DNA from: Microbacterium trichothecenolyticum
GTDB taxonomy: Bacteria > Actinomycetota > Actinomycetes > Actinomycetales > Microbacteriaceae
Reading direction: 5' to 3'
Length of the DNA: 64,000 nt
Assembly (NCBI RefSeq): GCF_030818955.1
Contig: NZ_JAUTBF010000001.1
Span: forward strand, 372,001 to 436,000
A program made the translations under genes and the position numbers. The notes beneath the pieces were generated by a model, which worked only from the letters and a program-made list of their open reading frames with translations, did no database searches and was not told the origin of the DNA. Position 1 is the first letter of the stretch. Every line of letters starts with the position of its first letter. Of this stretch, positions 50,856 to 60,907 are shown piece after piece.

Positions 50856-51784
50856 GCCAGTTCCACCAGCCACAGGTCGCTGTCGCCCGTGACGAACAGG
50901 CGCCGCTGCTCGGCGTCGAAGGTGCAGTTGCTCACCACGTGCGGGGTGGGAATCACGCCGAGTCGGCGCCCGGTGTCGTCGACGATCACGACTCCCGCCT
51001 CGCTCGAGATCCAGAGCCACCCGCGGCTGTCGACGACGAGGCCGTCGGGGATGCCGGCATCCACCGTGGCGAGAGTGCGCGGTGTCCCGAGCGACACGCC
51101 GTCCCATCCACACGCGACGACGCGGGGGAGTCCGTCGGCGCGCGACTCCGCGACGTAGAGCGTGCGCTCGTCGCGGCTGAACGCCAGACCGTTCGGCTGG
51201 TCGAGGTCGATCATGCGCGCGAGCGGCTCGCCCTCGCGCCAGCGGTAGACGCTCTGGTGCGTCAGGGCGGGCTCGGCGGGGTAGCCCTCGCGCGGGTCGG
51301 AGATGCCGTAGGTGGGGTCGGTGAACCAGATCGCGCCGTCGGAGGCGACGATCAGGTCGTTGGGGCTGTTCAGCGGCTGCCCCTCGAACGCGTCGACGAG
51401 CACGGTCGTGCCCGCGGCGTCGGTGCGGCTGATCGCGCGACGGCCATGCTCGGCTTGCACGAGTCGGCCCTCGGCATCCATCGCGTTGCCGTTGGCGAAG
51501 TCGGAGCGATCGCGCACCGTGGTGACGCTGCCGTCCTCGTTCCAGGCCAGTGTGCGGCGCCCGATCACGTCGCTGAAGATGAGGCAGTCACGCGCGGGCG
51601 ACCAGACGGGTCCCTCGGCCCAGGTGGCATCGGCGTACAACGACAGCAGGCGCGCCTCGGCGGGCAGCACCGCCGCGAGTCGATCGTCGTAGACACGCGG
51701 CGGTGCGATGTCGACGGGCGCGGGCGGGCGGGGGCGCTGCAGGAACGGGCCGTCGATGCGGGGGTGCGCGTGGTGGTGGGGCAT
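50852..51784 (-). CDS. SMP-30/gluconolactonase/LRE family hydrolase
   Basis: 310 residues. Six-bladed beta-propeller lactonase. Metal ligands are inferred in TWAEGPVWSPARD (Glu), QPLNSPNDLIVASDG (Asn) and AGIPDGLVVDSRGWLW (Asp). Substrates are sugar lactones or related esters. The histidine-rich start MPHHHAHPR is not part of the fold. ATG at 51784. Coupled to the downstream SUMF1-like gene; the cupin gene lies 50 bases upstream in the same direction. Confidence 0.87.
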   Translation of the reverse strand: MPHHHAHPRIDGPFLQRPRPPAPVDIAPPRVYDDRLAAVLPAEARLLSLYADATWAEGPVWSPARDCLIFSDVIGRRTLAWNEDGSVTTVRDRSDFANGNAMDAEGRLVQAEHGRRAISRTDAAGTTVLVDAFEGQPLNSPNDLIVASDGAIWFTDPTYGISDPREGYPAEPALTHQSVYRWREGEPLARMIDLDQPNGLAFSRDERTLYVAESRADGLPRVVACGWDGVSLGTPRTLATVDAGIPDGLVVDSRGWLWISSEAGVVIVDDTGRRLGVIPTPHVVSNCTFDAEQRRLFVTGDSDLWLVELA

Positions 51785-51834
51785 GGGTCCAGTCAAACGT
51801 GTCCGCGCGGGATCGGCTGACCGGGTTGACGCGC

Positions 51835-52323
51835 TCAGCCGAACGGCTGCGCTGTCGGGGCTGCGGGCGAGACCGCGAACTGGATCAGTACCTGCAGACA
51901 CGGCTCGTCGCCGACGGTGCCCGAGAGATGACCGCTCTCGCCCTCGATCTCAGCGGAGTCGGTGTCCTGCCCGAAGTGGATGTCTCCGGGACCCATCTCC
52001 ACGCGCGAGCCGTCCTGCGTCTCGAGGAACCAGCGACCGCGCAGCGGGATGACCCACTGCGGGTGCGGGGACGGATGCCACTGACCCACCCATCCGACCG
52101 GGAGCGCGGCGAACACGATCGCCGACACCTCTCCGGGGAACGGGCGCAGCCACTGCGGATCGGCGCCGCCGCCCACGCTCTGCAGGCCGAAGCCGCGCAG
52201 CGCCGACTCGTCGAGCCGTGTGCGGCCGTCCAGGCCCGTCCACATGTGCACGAAGGGCAGCACGGGAGGGTCGTCGTGGTCGCGGCCGTCGGTGTCGAGG
52301 GGAGCGCTCGTGGTGGTGTGCAT
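51835..52323 (-). CDS. Cupin-domain protein
   Basis: 162 residues. One beta-barrel with VGQWHPSPHPQWVIPLRGRWFLETQDG, the first cupin motif with its two histidines, and MGPGDIHFGQDT, the second with one. It may bind a metal and act as a sugar isomerase or sensor. ATG at 52323 begins MHTTTSAPLD. Same direction as the SMP-30/SUMF1 pair, so the three probably form a carbohydrate-derivative operon. No precise reaction can be assigned. Confidence 0.8.
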   Translation of the reverse strand: MHTTTSAPLDTDGRDHDDPPVLPFVHMWTGLDGRTRLDESALRGFGLQSVGGGADPQWLRPFPGEVSAIVFAALPVGWVGQWHPSPHPQWVIPLRGRWFLETQDGSRVEMGPGDIHFGQDTDSAEIEGESGHLSGTVGDEPCLQVLIQFAVSPAAPTAQPFG

Positions 52324-52433
52324 GCGTGGAGTCAAGCCGCCCGGGTCGTTCGGGATGGCGGGCTTGACGTGCGGCGGATGCCCCGCGCGTCGGGCCCGGA
52401 GCGATCGAGGCGGGCGTCGCGGGAACACCGCCG

Positions 52434-52473
52434 CGAAAAGCGGAACGGCGCCGGATTTCTCCGACGCCGTTCC
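52434..52473 (-). terminator. Terminator of the initiator tRNA gene
   Basis: On the minus strand, GGAACGGCGTCGGA, loop GAAA, TCCGGCGCCGTTCC, then GCTTTTC. The stem is 14 pairs with one G-U. A T run follows, a classic intrinsic terminator. Confidence 0.8.
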
Positions 52474-52478
52474 TCATC

Positions 52479-52555
52479 TGGTTGCGGGGGCAGGATTTGA
52501 ACCTACGACCTCTGGGTTATGAGCCCAGCGAGCTACCGAGCTGCTCCACCCCGCG
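52479..52555 (-). tRNA. Initiator tRNA-fMet (CAT)
   Basis: 77 bases including the encoded CCA. The acceptor stem starts CGCGGGG and ends CCCCGCA, leaving the C1-A72 mismatch of initiator tRNAs. The anticodon arm is CTGGG-CTCATAA-CCCAG with three G-C pairs and anticodon CAT. The T loop TTCAAAT and D arm GAGCAGCTCGGTAGCTC are regular. Confidence 0.96.
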
Positions 52556-52638
52556 GCACAAGAGATAACACTAGTACGGGATGGGGGCGCGTGCAAATCC
52601 GTACGTGTAGTCCGGGCGTTTCGCGCCACGATGTGCGG

Positions 52639-53136
52639 GTGAGCGACACGTCCGACGATCTCGACGACGGCCGGCCCGAGAGCCCGGCTCAGCGCGCGGA
52701 TCGCAACTGGAACGACATCCTCCAGGAGCTGCGCGTGCTGCAGACCGGCACGCAGATCCTCACGGGCTTCCTGTTGGCGCTCGCCTTCCAGTCGTCGTTC
52801 GCCGACCTCGACACCGGGCAACGCGTGCTCTACCTCGCGTTGGTCGCGCTGTCGGCGCTCAGTGCGGTGGTCGCGCTCGCGCCCGTGGCGCTGCACCGCG
52901 CGGTGTTCCGCCTGCGGGTGAAGCCGGCCCTGGTGCGGGTGGGGCACGCGTCGCTGCGCGGAGCGCTCGTGCTCGTCTGCCTCCTGCTGGTGGGCGTCGT
53001 GACCTTCGTGTTCGACGTGGTCGTCGGTCGGGGCGCCGCGGTGACGGCCGGTGTGGTGCTCGCGGCGATCATCCTCGTACTGTGGGTGGCGGTGCCCCTG
53101 ACGATCCGGCACCGAGGAGGAGAGGCGGCGCCGTGA
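52639..53136 (+). CDS. DUF6328 membrane protein
   Basis: 165 residues. A charged N-terminus, then ILQELRVLQTGTQILTGFLLALAFQS, the family signature, and four membrane helices in all. GTG at 52639 gives VSDTSDDLDD. Function unknown. Its stop overlaps the nitrilase start (GTGA). In-frame sequence upstream covers the tRNA gene and is not coding. Confidence 0.83.
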   Translation: MSDTSDDLDDGRPESPAQRADRNWNDILQELRVLQTGTQILTGFLLALAFQSSFADLDTGQRVLYLALVALSALSAVVALAPVALHRAVFRLRVKPALVRVGHASLRGALVLVCLLLVGVVTFVFDVVVGRGAAVTAGVVLAAIILVLWVAVPLTIRHRGGEAAP

Positions 53137-53939
53137 TCCACGACACCCTGGGCATCGCCGTGTCGCAGTTCGCGCCCGCGGCCTCGCGCGCGGCGAACCT
53201 CACCGACATCGCTGCCGCGGCGCGCACCGCGGCGGCGCGGGGAGCGCGGGTGATCGTGTTCCCCGAGTACTCCAGTTACTTCGTCGACCCGTTCGACGCC
53301 TCGCTCGCCGACAACGCCGAAGATCTCGACGGCCCCTTCGTCTCGACCCTGGCGGCGCTGGCGGGGGAGCTCGACGCGATCATCGTCGCGGGTCTGCTCG
53401 AGAAGGCAGACGACGGTCGTCGTGTGCGCAACACCGTCGTGGCGGTCGGGGCCGACGGCATCCGTGCCGTGTACCGCAAGCTCCACCTCTACGACGCGTT
53501 CGGCCAGCGGGAGTCCGACTGGGTCGAGCCGGGTGAGATCGCTCCGGCCGAGACGTTCGAGGTCGACGGGCTGCGATTCGGCCTCATGACCTGTTACGAC
53601 CTGCGCTTCCCCGAGGTCGCCCGCACCCTCGCGGACGCGGGCGTCGACGTCGCCCTCGTCCCCGCCGAGTGGGTGCGCGGGCCGCTCAAAGAGCACCACT
53701 GGGGGGTCCTGCTGCAGGCGCGGGCGATCGAGAACACCTTCTTCGTCGCCGCCGCCGACCACGCGCCGCCCCTGGGCGTCGGGCACTCGATGATCATCGA
53801 CCCGCAGGGGGTTCCGATCGCGCAGATCGGAACCGCGAGCGATGTCGCGGTGGCGCACATCGATCCCGCGGCGATCGCGCGGGTGCGCCGCGTCAATCCG
53901 GCGCTCGCGCTGCGGCGTTTCCGGGTGACGCCCCGCTGA
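53133..53939 (+). CDS. Carbon-nitrogen hydrolase (nitrilase superfamily)
   Basis: 268 residues. The Glu-Lys-Cys triad is in VIVFPEYSSYF, YRKLHLYDAFG and GLMTCYDLRFPEV. It belongs to the amidase branch (Nit/omega-amidase-like, possibly deaminated-glutathione amidase) by RKLHLYD and by the missing nitrile-type signature. Cytoplasmic. GTG at 53133 overlaps the DUF6328 gene. Substrate is not determined. Confidence 0.9.
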   Translation: MIHDTLGIAVSQFAPAASRAANLTDIAAAARTAAARGARVIVFPEYSSYFVDPFDASLADNAEDLDGPFVSTLAALAGELDAIIVAGLLEKADDGRRVRNTVVAVGADGIRAVYRKLHLYDAFGQRESDWVEPGEIAPAETFEVDGLRFGLMTCYDLRFPEVARTLADAGVDVALVPAEWVRGPLKEHHWGVLLQARAIENTFFVAAADHAPPLGVGHSMIIDPQGVPIAQIGTASDVAVAHIDPAAIARVRRVNPALALRRFRVTPR

Positions 53940-54013
53940 GCGCGACCTCTAACCCGTCGCGGCGGAGGATGCAATCGGGTGCATGCCGCTGCGGCATGGC
54001 GCATGCTGGGACG

Positions 54014-54307
54014 ATGACCATCCTCGCGACCGATTTTCCCTGGATGCTTTACATGCGCGATCTCGGCGCGGCCCTGCGGCGCGCGCGCCTGGCCGCAGGC
54101 TTGACCCAGGAGGAGGTCGCTGTTCGTGCTCGGATCTCGCTCTTCACCTACCAGAAGCTCGAGAAGGGGGAGTCCAACCCGGGAACGCCGGCGAACCCTC
54201 GTCTGCAGACTCTCCTTGCCCTGTCCGCGGCGCTCGGGGTGAGCGTCGTCGACCTGGTGCCGGACCTCTCGCACTGGCAGGACGACAGGGGCTCCTCACC
54301 CGAATGA
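54014..54307 (+). CDS. XRE-family helix-turn-helix protein
   Basis: 97 residues. HTH_3 domain LGAALRRARLAAGLTQEEVAVRARISLFTYQKLEKGESNPG in outline, then LQTLLALSAALGVSVVDLVPDL. Single-domain regulator; targets unknown. ATG at 54014 has CATGCT six bases upstream, a weak leaderless -10. It ends five bases before the convergent DUF6907 stop. Confidence 0.85.
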   Translation: MTILATDFPWMLYMRDLGAALRRARLAAGLTQEEVAVRARISLFTYQKLEKGESNPGTPANPRLQTLLALSAALGVSVVDLVPDLSHWQDDRGSSPE

Positions 54308-54312
54308 CCCGG

Positions 54313-54642
54313 TCATGCGCGGTCGCGTATCAGTGCCTCGACCGCGCGGAGCAGCCGCCTCGTCGACTCGATGCTCAGAACCGTCGGTGGACGCGAGGGG
54401 TTGTCCGAGCCGAACCACACCCAGGTCTCATCGTCGATGTGTTCGAGGCCGATCGCGATCTCGATCACCGTCGAGAACAAGGAGTCGCCCTCGTGGTGCA
54501 CCACGCGTTCGACGCCGGGCACGATGATGCCCTCGCTGCGGTGAGCGATCCGCCGGTCGCGCCGGGGTTCGTGTTCGCCGTTGCACCACGGTGGACACTC
54601 GGCGGTGCGGGCAGCGTCTGTCGTCGTCTCGGGAGCAACCAT
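54313..54642 (-). CDS. DUF6907-like small protein
   Basis: 109 residues. The N-terminal ECPPWCNGEHE with two cysteines and a histidine is typical of DUF6907-type actinobacterial proteins. The rest is a beta-rich domain, EIAIGLEHIDDETWVWFGSDN. Unknown function, often found on mobile or accessory DNA. ATG at 54642 has GAAAGG; an earlier in-frame start at 54711 would add a basic stretch. Confidence 0.7.
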   Translation of the reverse strand: MVAPETTTDAARTAECPPWCNGEHEPRRDRRIAHRSEGIIVPGVERVVHHEGDSLFSTVIEIAIGLEHIDDETWVWFGSDNPSRPPTVLSIESTRRLLRAVEALIRDRA

Positions 54643-54815
54643 GGGCGCCTTTCTTCTTGTCGACACGCGCGTGGCTCGACGCGGTCGCATCGTCACGTGT
54701 CGAGAGCGCACCTGTCGGGCGGCCTCGCCGATCCTTCGAGCGTCGCAGGTCCCTTCGTGGCCGTCGGGGTGCTGCGTGACTCGACCGGGAGATCCTTGCG
54801 TTCCCGCCGGTGAGA

Positions 54816-55142
54816 TTACGGCTCGCGCAGCGTCACTCCGGCGACCTCAGCCACCTGTTTCAGTGGTTCGGCTGCCCGCCGAATGTCGCCGCTGGCCCGC
54901 ATGAGCACCGGTGCTCCCTCTGCGGGGCCGAGTGACTGCACGTAGCGGATCAACGAGATCCGGCGCGTGCCGCGCCACCCGGTGCGCACCAGCGCCATGG
55001 TGAATCCCTCGCTGCGCAGTTCCCTCGCCGTCTCGGGAGTGAGGCGGGCGCGGGATGTGACCTTCGTCCATTTCAGTGCGCGGCCGTAGAGATGCGTGAT
55101 GCGCGGAGCGCGAGAACGGATGGAACGACGCTTCCGAGACAT
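54816..55142 (-). CDS. Hypothetical basic protein
   Basis: 108 residues, strongly basic at the start (MSRKRRSIRSRAPR). No family recognised. Contains LTPETARELRSEGFTMALVRTG and RISLIRYVQSLGPAEGAPVLMR, which look folded. ATG at 55142 has GGAGGA five bases upstream. The region upstream is unusually AT-rich and holds a TACCAT/ATGGTA palindrome. Could be accessory DNA together with the DUF6907 gene. Confidence 0.6.
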   Translation of the reverse strand: MSRKRRSIRSRAPRITHLYGRALKWTKVTSRARLTPETARELRSEGFTMALVRTGWRGTRRISLIRYVQSLGPAEGAPVLMRASGDIRRAAEPLKQVAEVAGVTLREP

Positions 55143-55199
55143 ACGGTCCTCCAGGGTCGGCACGGGATCGCGATCACCATGGCTGTTATCCCCGAAGTG

Positions 55200-55217
55200 T
55201 ACCATTCATACATGGTA
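55200..55217. promoter_or_regulatory. AT-rich palindrome upstream of the 54816 gene
   Basis: TACCATtcatacATGGTA, six-bp arms with a six-base spacer, in the most AT-rich patch of this part. A plausible regulator site in front of the minus-strand gene. Confidence 0.45.
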
Positions 55218-55287
55218 AATATTGGAGGCATTCGCTCCTGAGGGACGACGAGCCTGTCGCGTCCCGACGCCGACCGCCCGAGACCGC

Positions 55288-56493
55288 TCAGTCCCGCGAG
55301 ATCGCGGCCAGCCGCTCGGCCGCCTCGGCGAGCACTTCGACCCGTTTGCATGCGGCGAAGCGCACGAGCGTGGCGTACCGCTCCCGGTGGGCGGGCGAGA
55401 CGAAGGCGGTGAGGGGGATGCCGACGACACCGGCGCGGGCGGGAAGCTCGCGGCAGAACGCATCGGCGTCGACAGCGCCCAGGGGGGACGCGTCCACGAC
55501 GGTGAAATACGATCCGCCCGGGGTCGAGACGTCGAAGCCGGCGGCACGTAGACCGGTCCCCAGCAGTCGGGCCTTGGCCGCCATCTCCTCCGCCACCGAG
55601 GCGAAGAACGTGTCGGGCAGGCGCAGCCCCGCCGCGACGGCGGGCTGGAACGGCGAGCCGCCGACGTAGGTGAGGAACTGCTTGACGGCCAGAACGGCCG
55701 ACACGAGCTCGGCGGGGCCTGTGACCCAGCCGGTCTTCCACCCGGTGAGCGAGAAGGTCTTGCCGGCCGACGAGATCGACACCGTCCGTTCTGCGGCACC
55801 GGGCACCGTCGCGATCGGCACGTGCGGGCCGTCGAAGACGAGATGCTCGTACACCTCGTCGGTGACGATGAGCGCGTCGTGACGATGTGCGAGGCGAACG
55901 ATCTCGTCGAGAACCTCGCGCGAGAAGACGGTGCCGGTGGGGTTGTGGGGGTCGTTGACGAGGATCATCCGCGTGCGGTCGGTGACGGCCGCAGCCAGCT
56001 GGTCCAGGTCGGGTTGGAAGTCGGGCCAGCGCAGCGGCACGGGCACGAGTCTCGCTCCCGACAATGCCACGCACGCGGCGTAGGAGTCGTAGTACGGCTC
56101 GAACACGACGACTTCGTCGTCGGGTCCGTCGACGAACGCCAACAGCGTCGCCGCGAGCGCCTCGGTGGCGCCGACGGTCACCAGCGCCTCCCGGGCGGGA
56201 TCGAGCTCGATGCCGTAGAAGCGCCGTTGATGCTCCGCGATCGCGGCGAGCAGGTCGGGGAAGCCCCGGCCGGGCGCGTACTGGTTCACCCCGTCGGCGA
56301 TCGCGCGTCGAGCGGCCTCGAGGACCGCCTCCGGACCGTCTTCGTCGGGGAAACCCTGGCCGAGGTTGAGCGCACCGGTCGAGGCGGCGAGAGCGCTCAT
56401 CTCGGCGAAGATCGTCGGCACGGCCGAGCCGTCGGGGGCGAGAAGGCCCGCGCCGCGGGCGGTGCGCTGCCAGGCGCCGGGAATCTGCTTCAT
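55288..56493 (-). CDS. Pyridoxal-phosphate aminotransferase, class I/II (DapC/kynurenine-aminotransferase-like)
   Basis: 401 residues, fold type I. NLGQGFPDEDGP at the start, NDPHNPTGTVFS (PLP asparagine), VTDEVYEHLVFDG (Asp/Tyr), SSAGKTFSLTGWKTGW with the Schiff-base lysine, and the C-terminal VRFAACK arginine. The GQGFPDE start is seen in the methionine/kynurenine/succinyl-DAP group. Because dapD and dapE lie in the same window, DapC is an attractive guess but unproven. ATG at 56493. Confidence 0.87.
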   Translation of the reverse strand: MKQIPGAWQRTARGAGLLAPDGSAVPTIFAEMSALAASTGALNLGQGFPDEDGPEAVLEAARRAIADGVNQYAPGRGFPDLLAAIAEHQRRFYGIELDPAREALVTVGATEALAATLLAFVDGPDDEVVVFEPYYDSYAACVALSGARLVPVPLRWPDFQPDLDQLAAAVTDRTRMILVNDPHNPTGTVFSREVLDEIVRLAHRHDALIVTDEVYEHLVFDGPHVPIATVPGAAERTVSISSAGKTFSLTGWKTGWVTGPAELVSAVLAVKQFLTYVGGSPFQPAVAAGLRLPDTFFASVAEEMAAKARLLGTGLRAAGFDVSTPGGSYFTVVDASPLGAVDADAFCRELPARAGVVGIPLTAFVSPAHRERYATLVRFAACKRVEVLAEAAERLAAISRD

Positions 56494-56660
56494 CGTGCGT
56501 ACTGCTCTCGGGGAGGGCTCGGGCGGATCGGTTCATACCGTAGCCGAGGCGCGGCCTCGCGGCGGCGTGCTGCGACGCCCATAGAGATGGCTCACGCGCG
56601 TCATAGGCGAAGCACAGGATGCGCGGTCATCGTAGAAGCGCCTGGAAGAAGGAGCATCCC

Positions 56661-58200
56661 ATGAGCGAGAACACCAGCAGCCGCCCTGACGGCCACGAAG
56701 ACCCCCACACCCCCGCCGGCGACGCCGCCGCGCAGCCCCCCGCCGCATCGACGCCCGCCGACGCCCCCCGCGCCGACGTGCCCGGCGTCCCGCCCGTGCC
56801 GACGCGCTCGCCCGCCGCAGCCGCCGCCGCGTGGCCCCCGCCCGCCGCGAACGGTGCAGCCTCGCAGCAGCCCTCTCACGGCTTCGCCGCGGCCCCGTCC
56901 GGCGCGACCTCGCCCACCGGTGAAGCTTTCGGCCCCGCCGCCACGAGCGTCCACCCGACTCTCACCCTCCCCGACACCGCCGCCCCCGGCCGCCCCTCGC
57001 AAGAAGAGCGGCGTGCCGCGCGTGGCCGCCCTCGTCGTCGCCGCAGCCCTCGTCGGCGGAGCCGCCGGGCTCGGCGGCACGTACGCGGGCCTGTCGCTGT
57101 GGGGTGGTTCCAACAGCTCCACCGTCGCCGGACCCACGGCGATCACCGTCAACGACACCGACGACGTCAACGACACCGCCGCGGTGGCATCCAAGGTGGT
57201 CCCGAGCGTCGTCACGATCAGTGCCACGGGCACCTCCTCCGGCGGTACGGGCTCGGGTGTCATCCTCAGCAAGGACGGATACGTCCTGACCAACACCCAC
57301 GTCGTCACCCTCGACGGCGCGACCGGCGACGCGAAGATCTCGGTGACCACGTCCGACGGACACGTGTACGCGGCCACCGTCGTCGGCACCGACCCCACCT
57401 ACGACCTGGCGGTCATCAAGCTCGAGAACGCCTCGAACCTCACGCCCATCGAATGGGCTGACTCCTCGAAACTCAACGTCGGCGACGCCACCACCGCCAT
57501 CGGTGCGCCGCTCGGGCTGCCGAACACCGTGACCACCGGTATCGTCAGCGCACTGAACCGCTCGATCCAGGTCGCGTCGTCGGCCGCACCCAAGGACGGC
57601 TCCGAAGAGAACGATCAGGCCGAACCCGGTCAAGAAGGACCGTTCCGCTTCGACTTCGGCCAGGGGCAGCAGTCACAACAGACCAAGCAGACCATCAAGA
57701 TCGCCGTCATCCAGACCGATGCCGCCATCAACCCCGGTAACTCCGGCGGTGCACTCGTCGACGACGAGGGCAAGCTGATCGGCATCAACGTCGCCATCGC
57801 CAGCGCCGGAGGCTCGTCGTCGGGCGCGCAGTCGGGCAACATCGGTGTCGGCTTCTCGATCCCCTCCGACATCGCCAAGCGCATTTCGCAGGAGATCATC
57901 GACAACGGCTCCGCCACGCACGGTCTGCTGGGCGCCGCGGTGCAGGATGCCGCATCGATCCAGGGTGCGACCACGACCGGCGCGTACATCGCCGAAGCCA
58001 CCGCCGGCGGCGCGGCTCAGGTGGCCGGGCTGCAGAAGGGCGACGTGATCACCTCGTTCAACGGTGTACCGGTCACCAACTCCATCGACCTCACCGCCCA
58101 GGTGCGCGCGCTCGCCGCGGGAGCCCAGGCCAAGGTCACCTACATCCGCAACGGGCAGGAGAAGACCGTCGAGGTCACCCTCGGCACCATGCAGAGCTGA
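56661..58200 (+). pseudogene. htrA: HtrA/DegP-type serine protease, frameshifted in the N-terminal region
   Basis: The start MSENTSSRPDGHEDPHT is followed by about 100 Pro/Ala-rich cytoplasmic residues. A membrane helix (VPRVAALVVAAALVGGAAGLGG) and a trypsin-like protease domain come next: H in LTNTHVV, D in TYDLAVIKLE, S in NPGNSGGALVDD. One PDZ domain follows (GAAQVAGLQKGDVITSFNGVP). The first 108 residues and the rest are in different frames; the likely extra base is in the C run 56983-56987. Without it one 513-residue protein results. Start ATG 56661 has GAAGGAG. Role: extracytoplasmic protein quality control. Confidence 0.87.
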
Positions 58201-58244
58201 CATCCGGATGGGCCTCGCGGCCCCGGAGAGTGCCCTTCCAGGAA

Positions 58245-58284
58245 GAAGACGCCACCTCGCGAACGTTCGCGGGGTGGCGTCTTC
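58245..58284 (+). terminator. Terminator after htrA
   Basis: Near-perfect 18-bp stem, GAAGACGCCACCTCGCGAA and TTCGCGGGGTGGCGTCTTC, with loop CG and one mismatch, then GTCGTT. It may serve the convergent maltokinase gene as well. Confidence 0.75.
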
Positions 58285-58347
58285 GTCGTTCCGTGGAGGA
58301 ATGCTCGACGATCCGCCGCATCCCGCAGGCCCCGATCCCGCGCCGAT

Positions 58348-59688
<1,341 letters not shown>

Positions 59689-59694
59689 GCGGTG

Positions 59695-59700
59695 AGGCTA
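59695..59700 (-). promoter_or_regulatory. Leaderless-type -10 box of mak
   Basis: TAGCCT on the minus strand, six bases before ATG at 59688. Confidence 0.5.
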
Positions 59701-59758
59701 CTGCGCCGTGGCCGACGACGTCCGGGTCTTGCGCGCGGGCCCGGGTCGATGAGAAGGG

Positions 59759-60715
59759 TCAGGATGCCGTGGCCTCGCCGTCGTCGCGCCGGTCGGGCGG
59801 CTGCTGGCCCTCGTCTCGCTGTCGTCGACGCCGGGGGAGGGCTCTGCGCGCCATCGATCCGGTGCGCCGACCCGCGTCGCCGACCGCTCCGGCGATCGCT
59901 CCGCCCACGCGCTGCACACCGCCGAGCGTCGCCCGCTCCAGCGTCTCGGCACCGGGGCGGGGCTCGAGCTCGGCGGGTAGGGTACGCGGGGGTGCGCCGA
60001 AGGCGCGGCGAGCGTTGACGAGCACGCGGCGTCCGAGGAGGTGGTTGCCCGCGCCGCCGACCACGGCGCCGACGCCGAACGGCAGCGCCTTGCCGATCCA
60101 CGATGCGCCGCCGCGTGTGGCGAATTGGCGGACGAACGAGGTCTTGAGGCGGTCGACCAAGGGGCCGACGGCCGCGCGCGGGAGCGTCTTGGTGACCATC
60201 TCGCCCCAGAAGTCGGCCCGGGTGCCGCCGCGGCCGGTGGCCTGCGCGGCGAGCTGCGAGACGAGGTCGACGCCCTCTTTGCCCAGGAGCAGCGCCAGAA
60301 CGAGGGCGCGCCCGCGGTCGGGATCTTGCACGACGAGTCCGTGCACCTCGGCGACCGACTGCGCGTACAGCGCGGTCGCCTCGAGAAACGCGAGCGTCTC
60401 GACGCCGCTGAGGGCCAGGGTGACGCTCGTGCCGATGGCGGGTACGACCGCCGTGGCGCCCACGGCGGCATCCCCGGTGGTGACGGCAGCGAGATAGCGT
60501 CGCTCGAGGATCCGCAGGATCTCATCGGGGGTGGCATCCGGATGCCGCAGGCGGATGCTCCGCAGGTGCGCCAGCACCGCGGGGCGCTGCACCCCGAGCG
60601 CGCGATCCAGCAGGCGGATCGTGCGGGGATGCTCCTCCGAGCCCACCGGGGGCAGACCCCCCTTCCACGGTGCGTCGTCGGGGAGGGAGTGGATGCGGTG
60701 CACCTTCTCTGCCAT
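59759..60715 (-). CDS. Conserved hypothetical protein, possibly membrane-associated
   Basis: 318 residues. Helical N-terminus (RLLDRALGVQRPAVLAHLRSIR), then hydrophobic glycine/alanine-rich stretches AVGATAVVPAIGTSVTLALSGVETL and GVGAVVGGAGNHLLGRR. The layout resembles EcsC-type proteins, but I see no defining motif. The last 40 residues are strongly basic (RRALPRRRRQRDEG). ATG at 60715 begins MAEKVHRIHSLPDD and has GAGAGGATGAGG upstream. Function unknown. Confidence 0.7.
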   Translation of the reverse strand: MAEKVHRIHSLPDDAPWKGGLPPVGSEEHPRTIRLLDRALGVQRPAVLAHLRSIRLRHPDATPDEILRILERRYLAAVTTGDAAVGATAVVPAIGTSVTLALSGVETLAFLEATALYAQSVAEVHGLVVQDPDRGRALVLALLLGKEGVDLVSQLAAQATGRGGTRADFWGEMVTKTLPRAAVGPLVDRLKTSFVRQFATRGGASWIGKALPFGVGAVVGGAGNHLLGRRVLVNARRAFGAPPRTLPAELEPRPGAETLERATLGGVQRVGGAIAGAVGDAGRRTGSMARRALPRRRRQRDEGQQPPDRRDDGEATAS

Positions 60716-60895
60716 GCCCTCATCCTCTCTCGGGCGAACCACAGAGCTGGGTGACTTGACGGGAGCGATGGGGGTCGTGCCACGCTCGCGGCGAGGACCA
60801 GGCTGCGGATCGTCGGCGCGGGCTCTTGGAGGATCGCGATGCCGGGGGATCATCGACGCTGTGCGCAAGCGTCGGGTGGTGTCGGAGGGGCTTGG

Positions 60896-60901
60896 TAGTT
60901 T
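60896..60901 (+). promoter_or_regulatory. Leaderless-type -10 box of the ABC ATPase gene
   Basis: TAGTTT, six bases before ATG at 60908. Confidence 0.5.
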
Positions 60902-60907
60902 GGAGCG

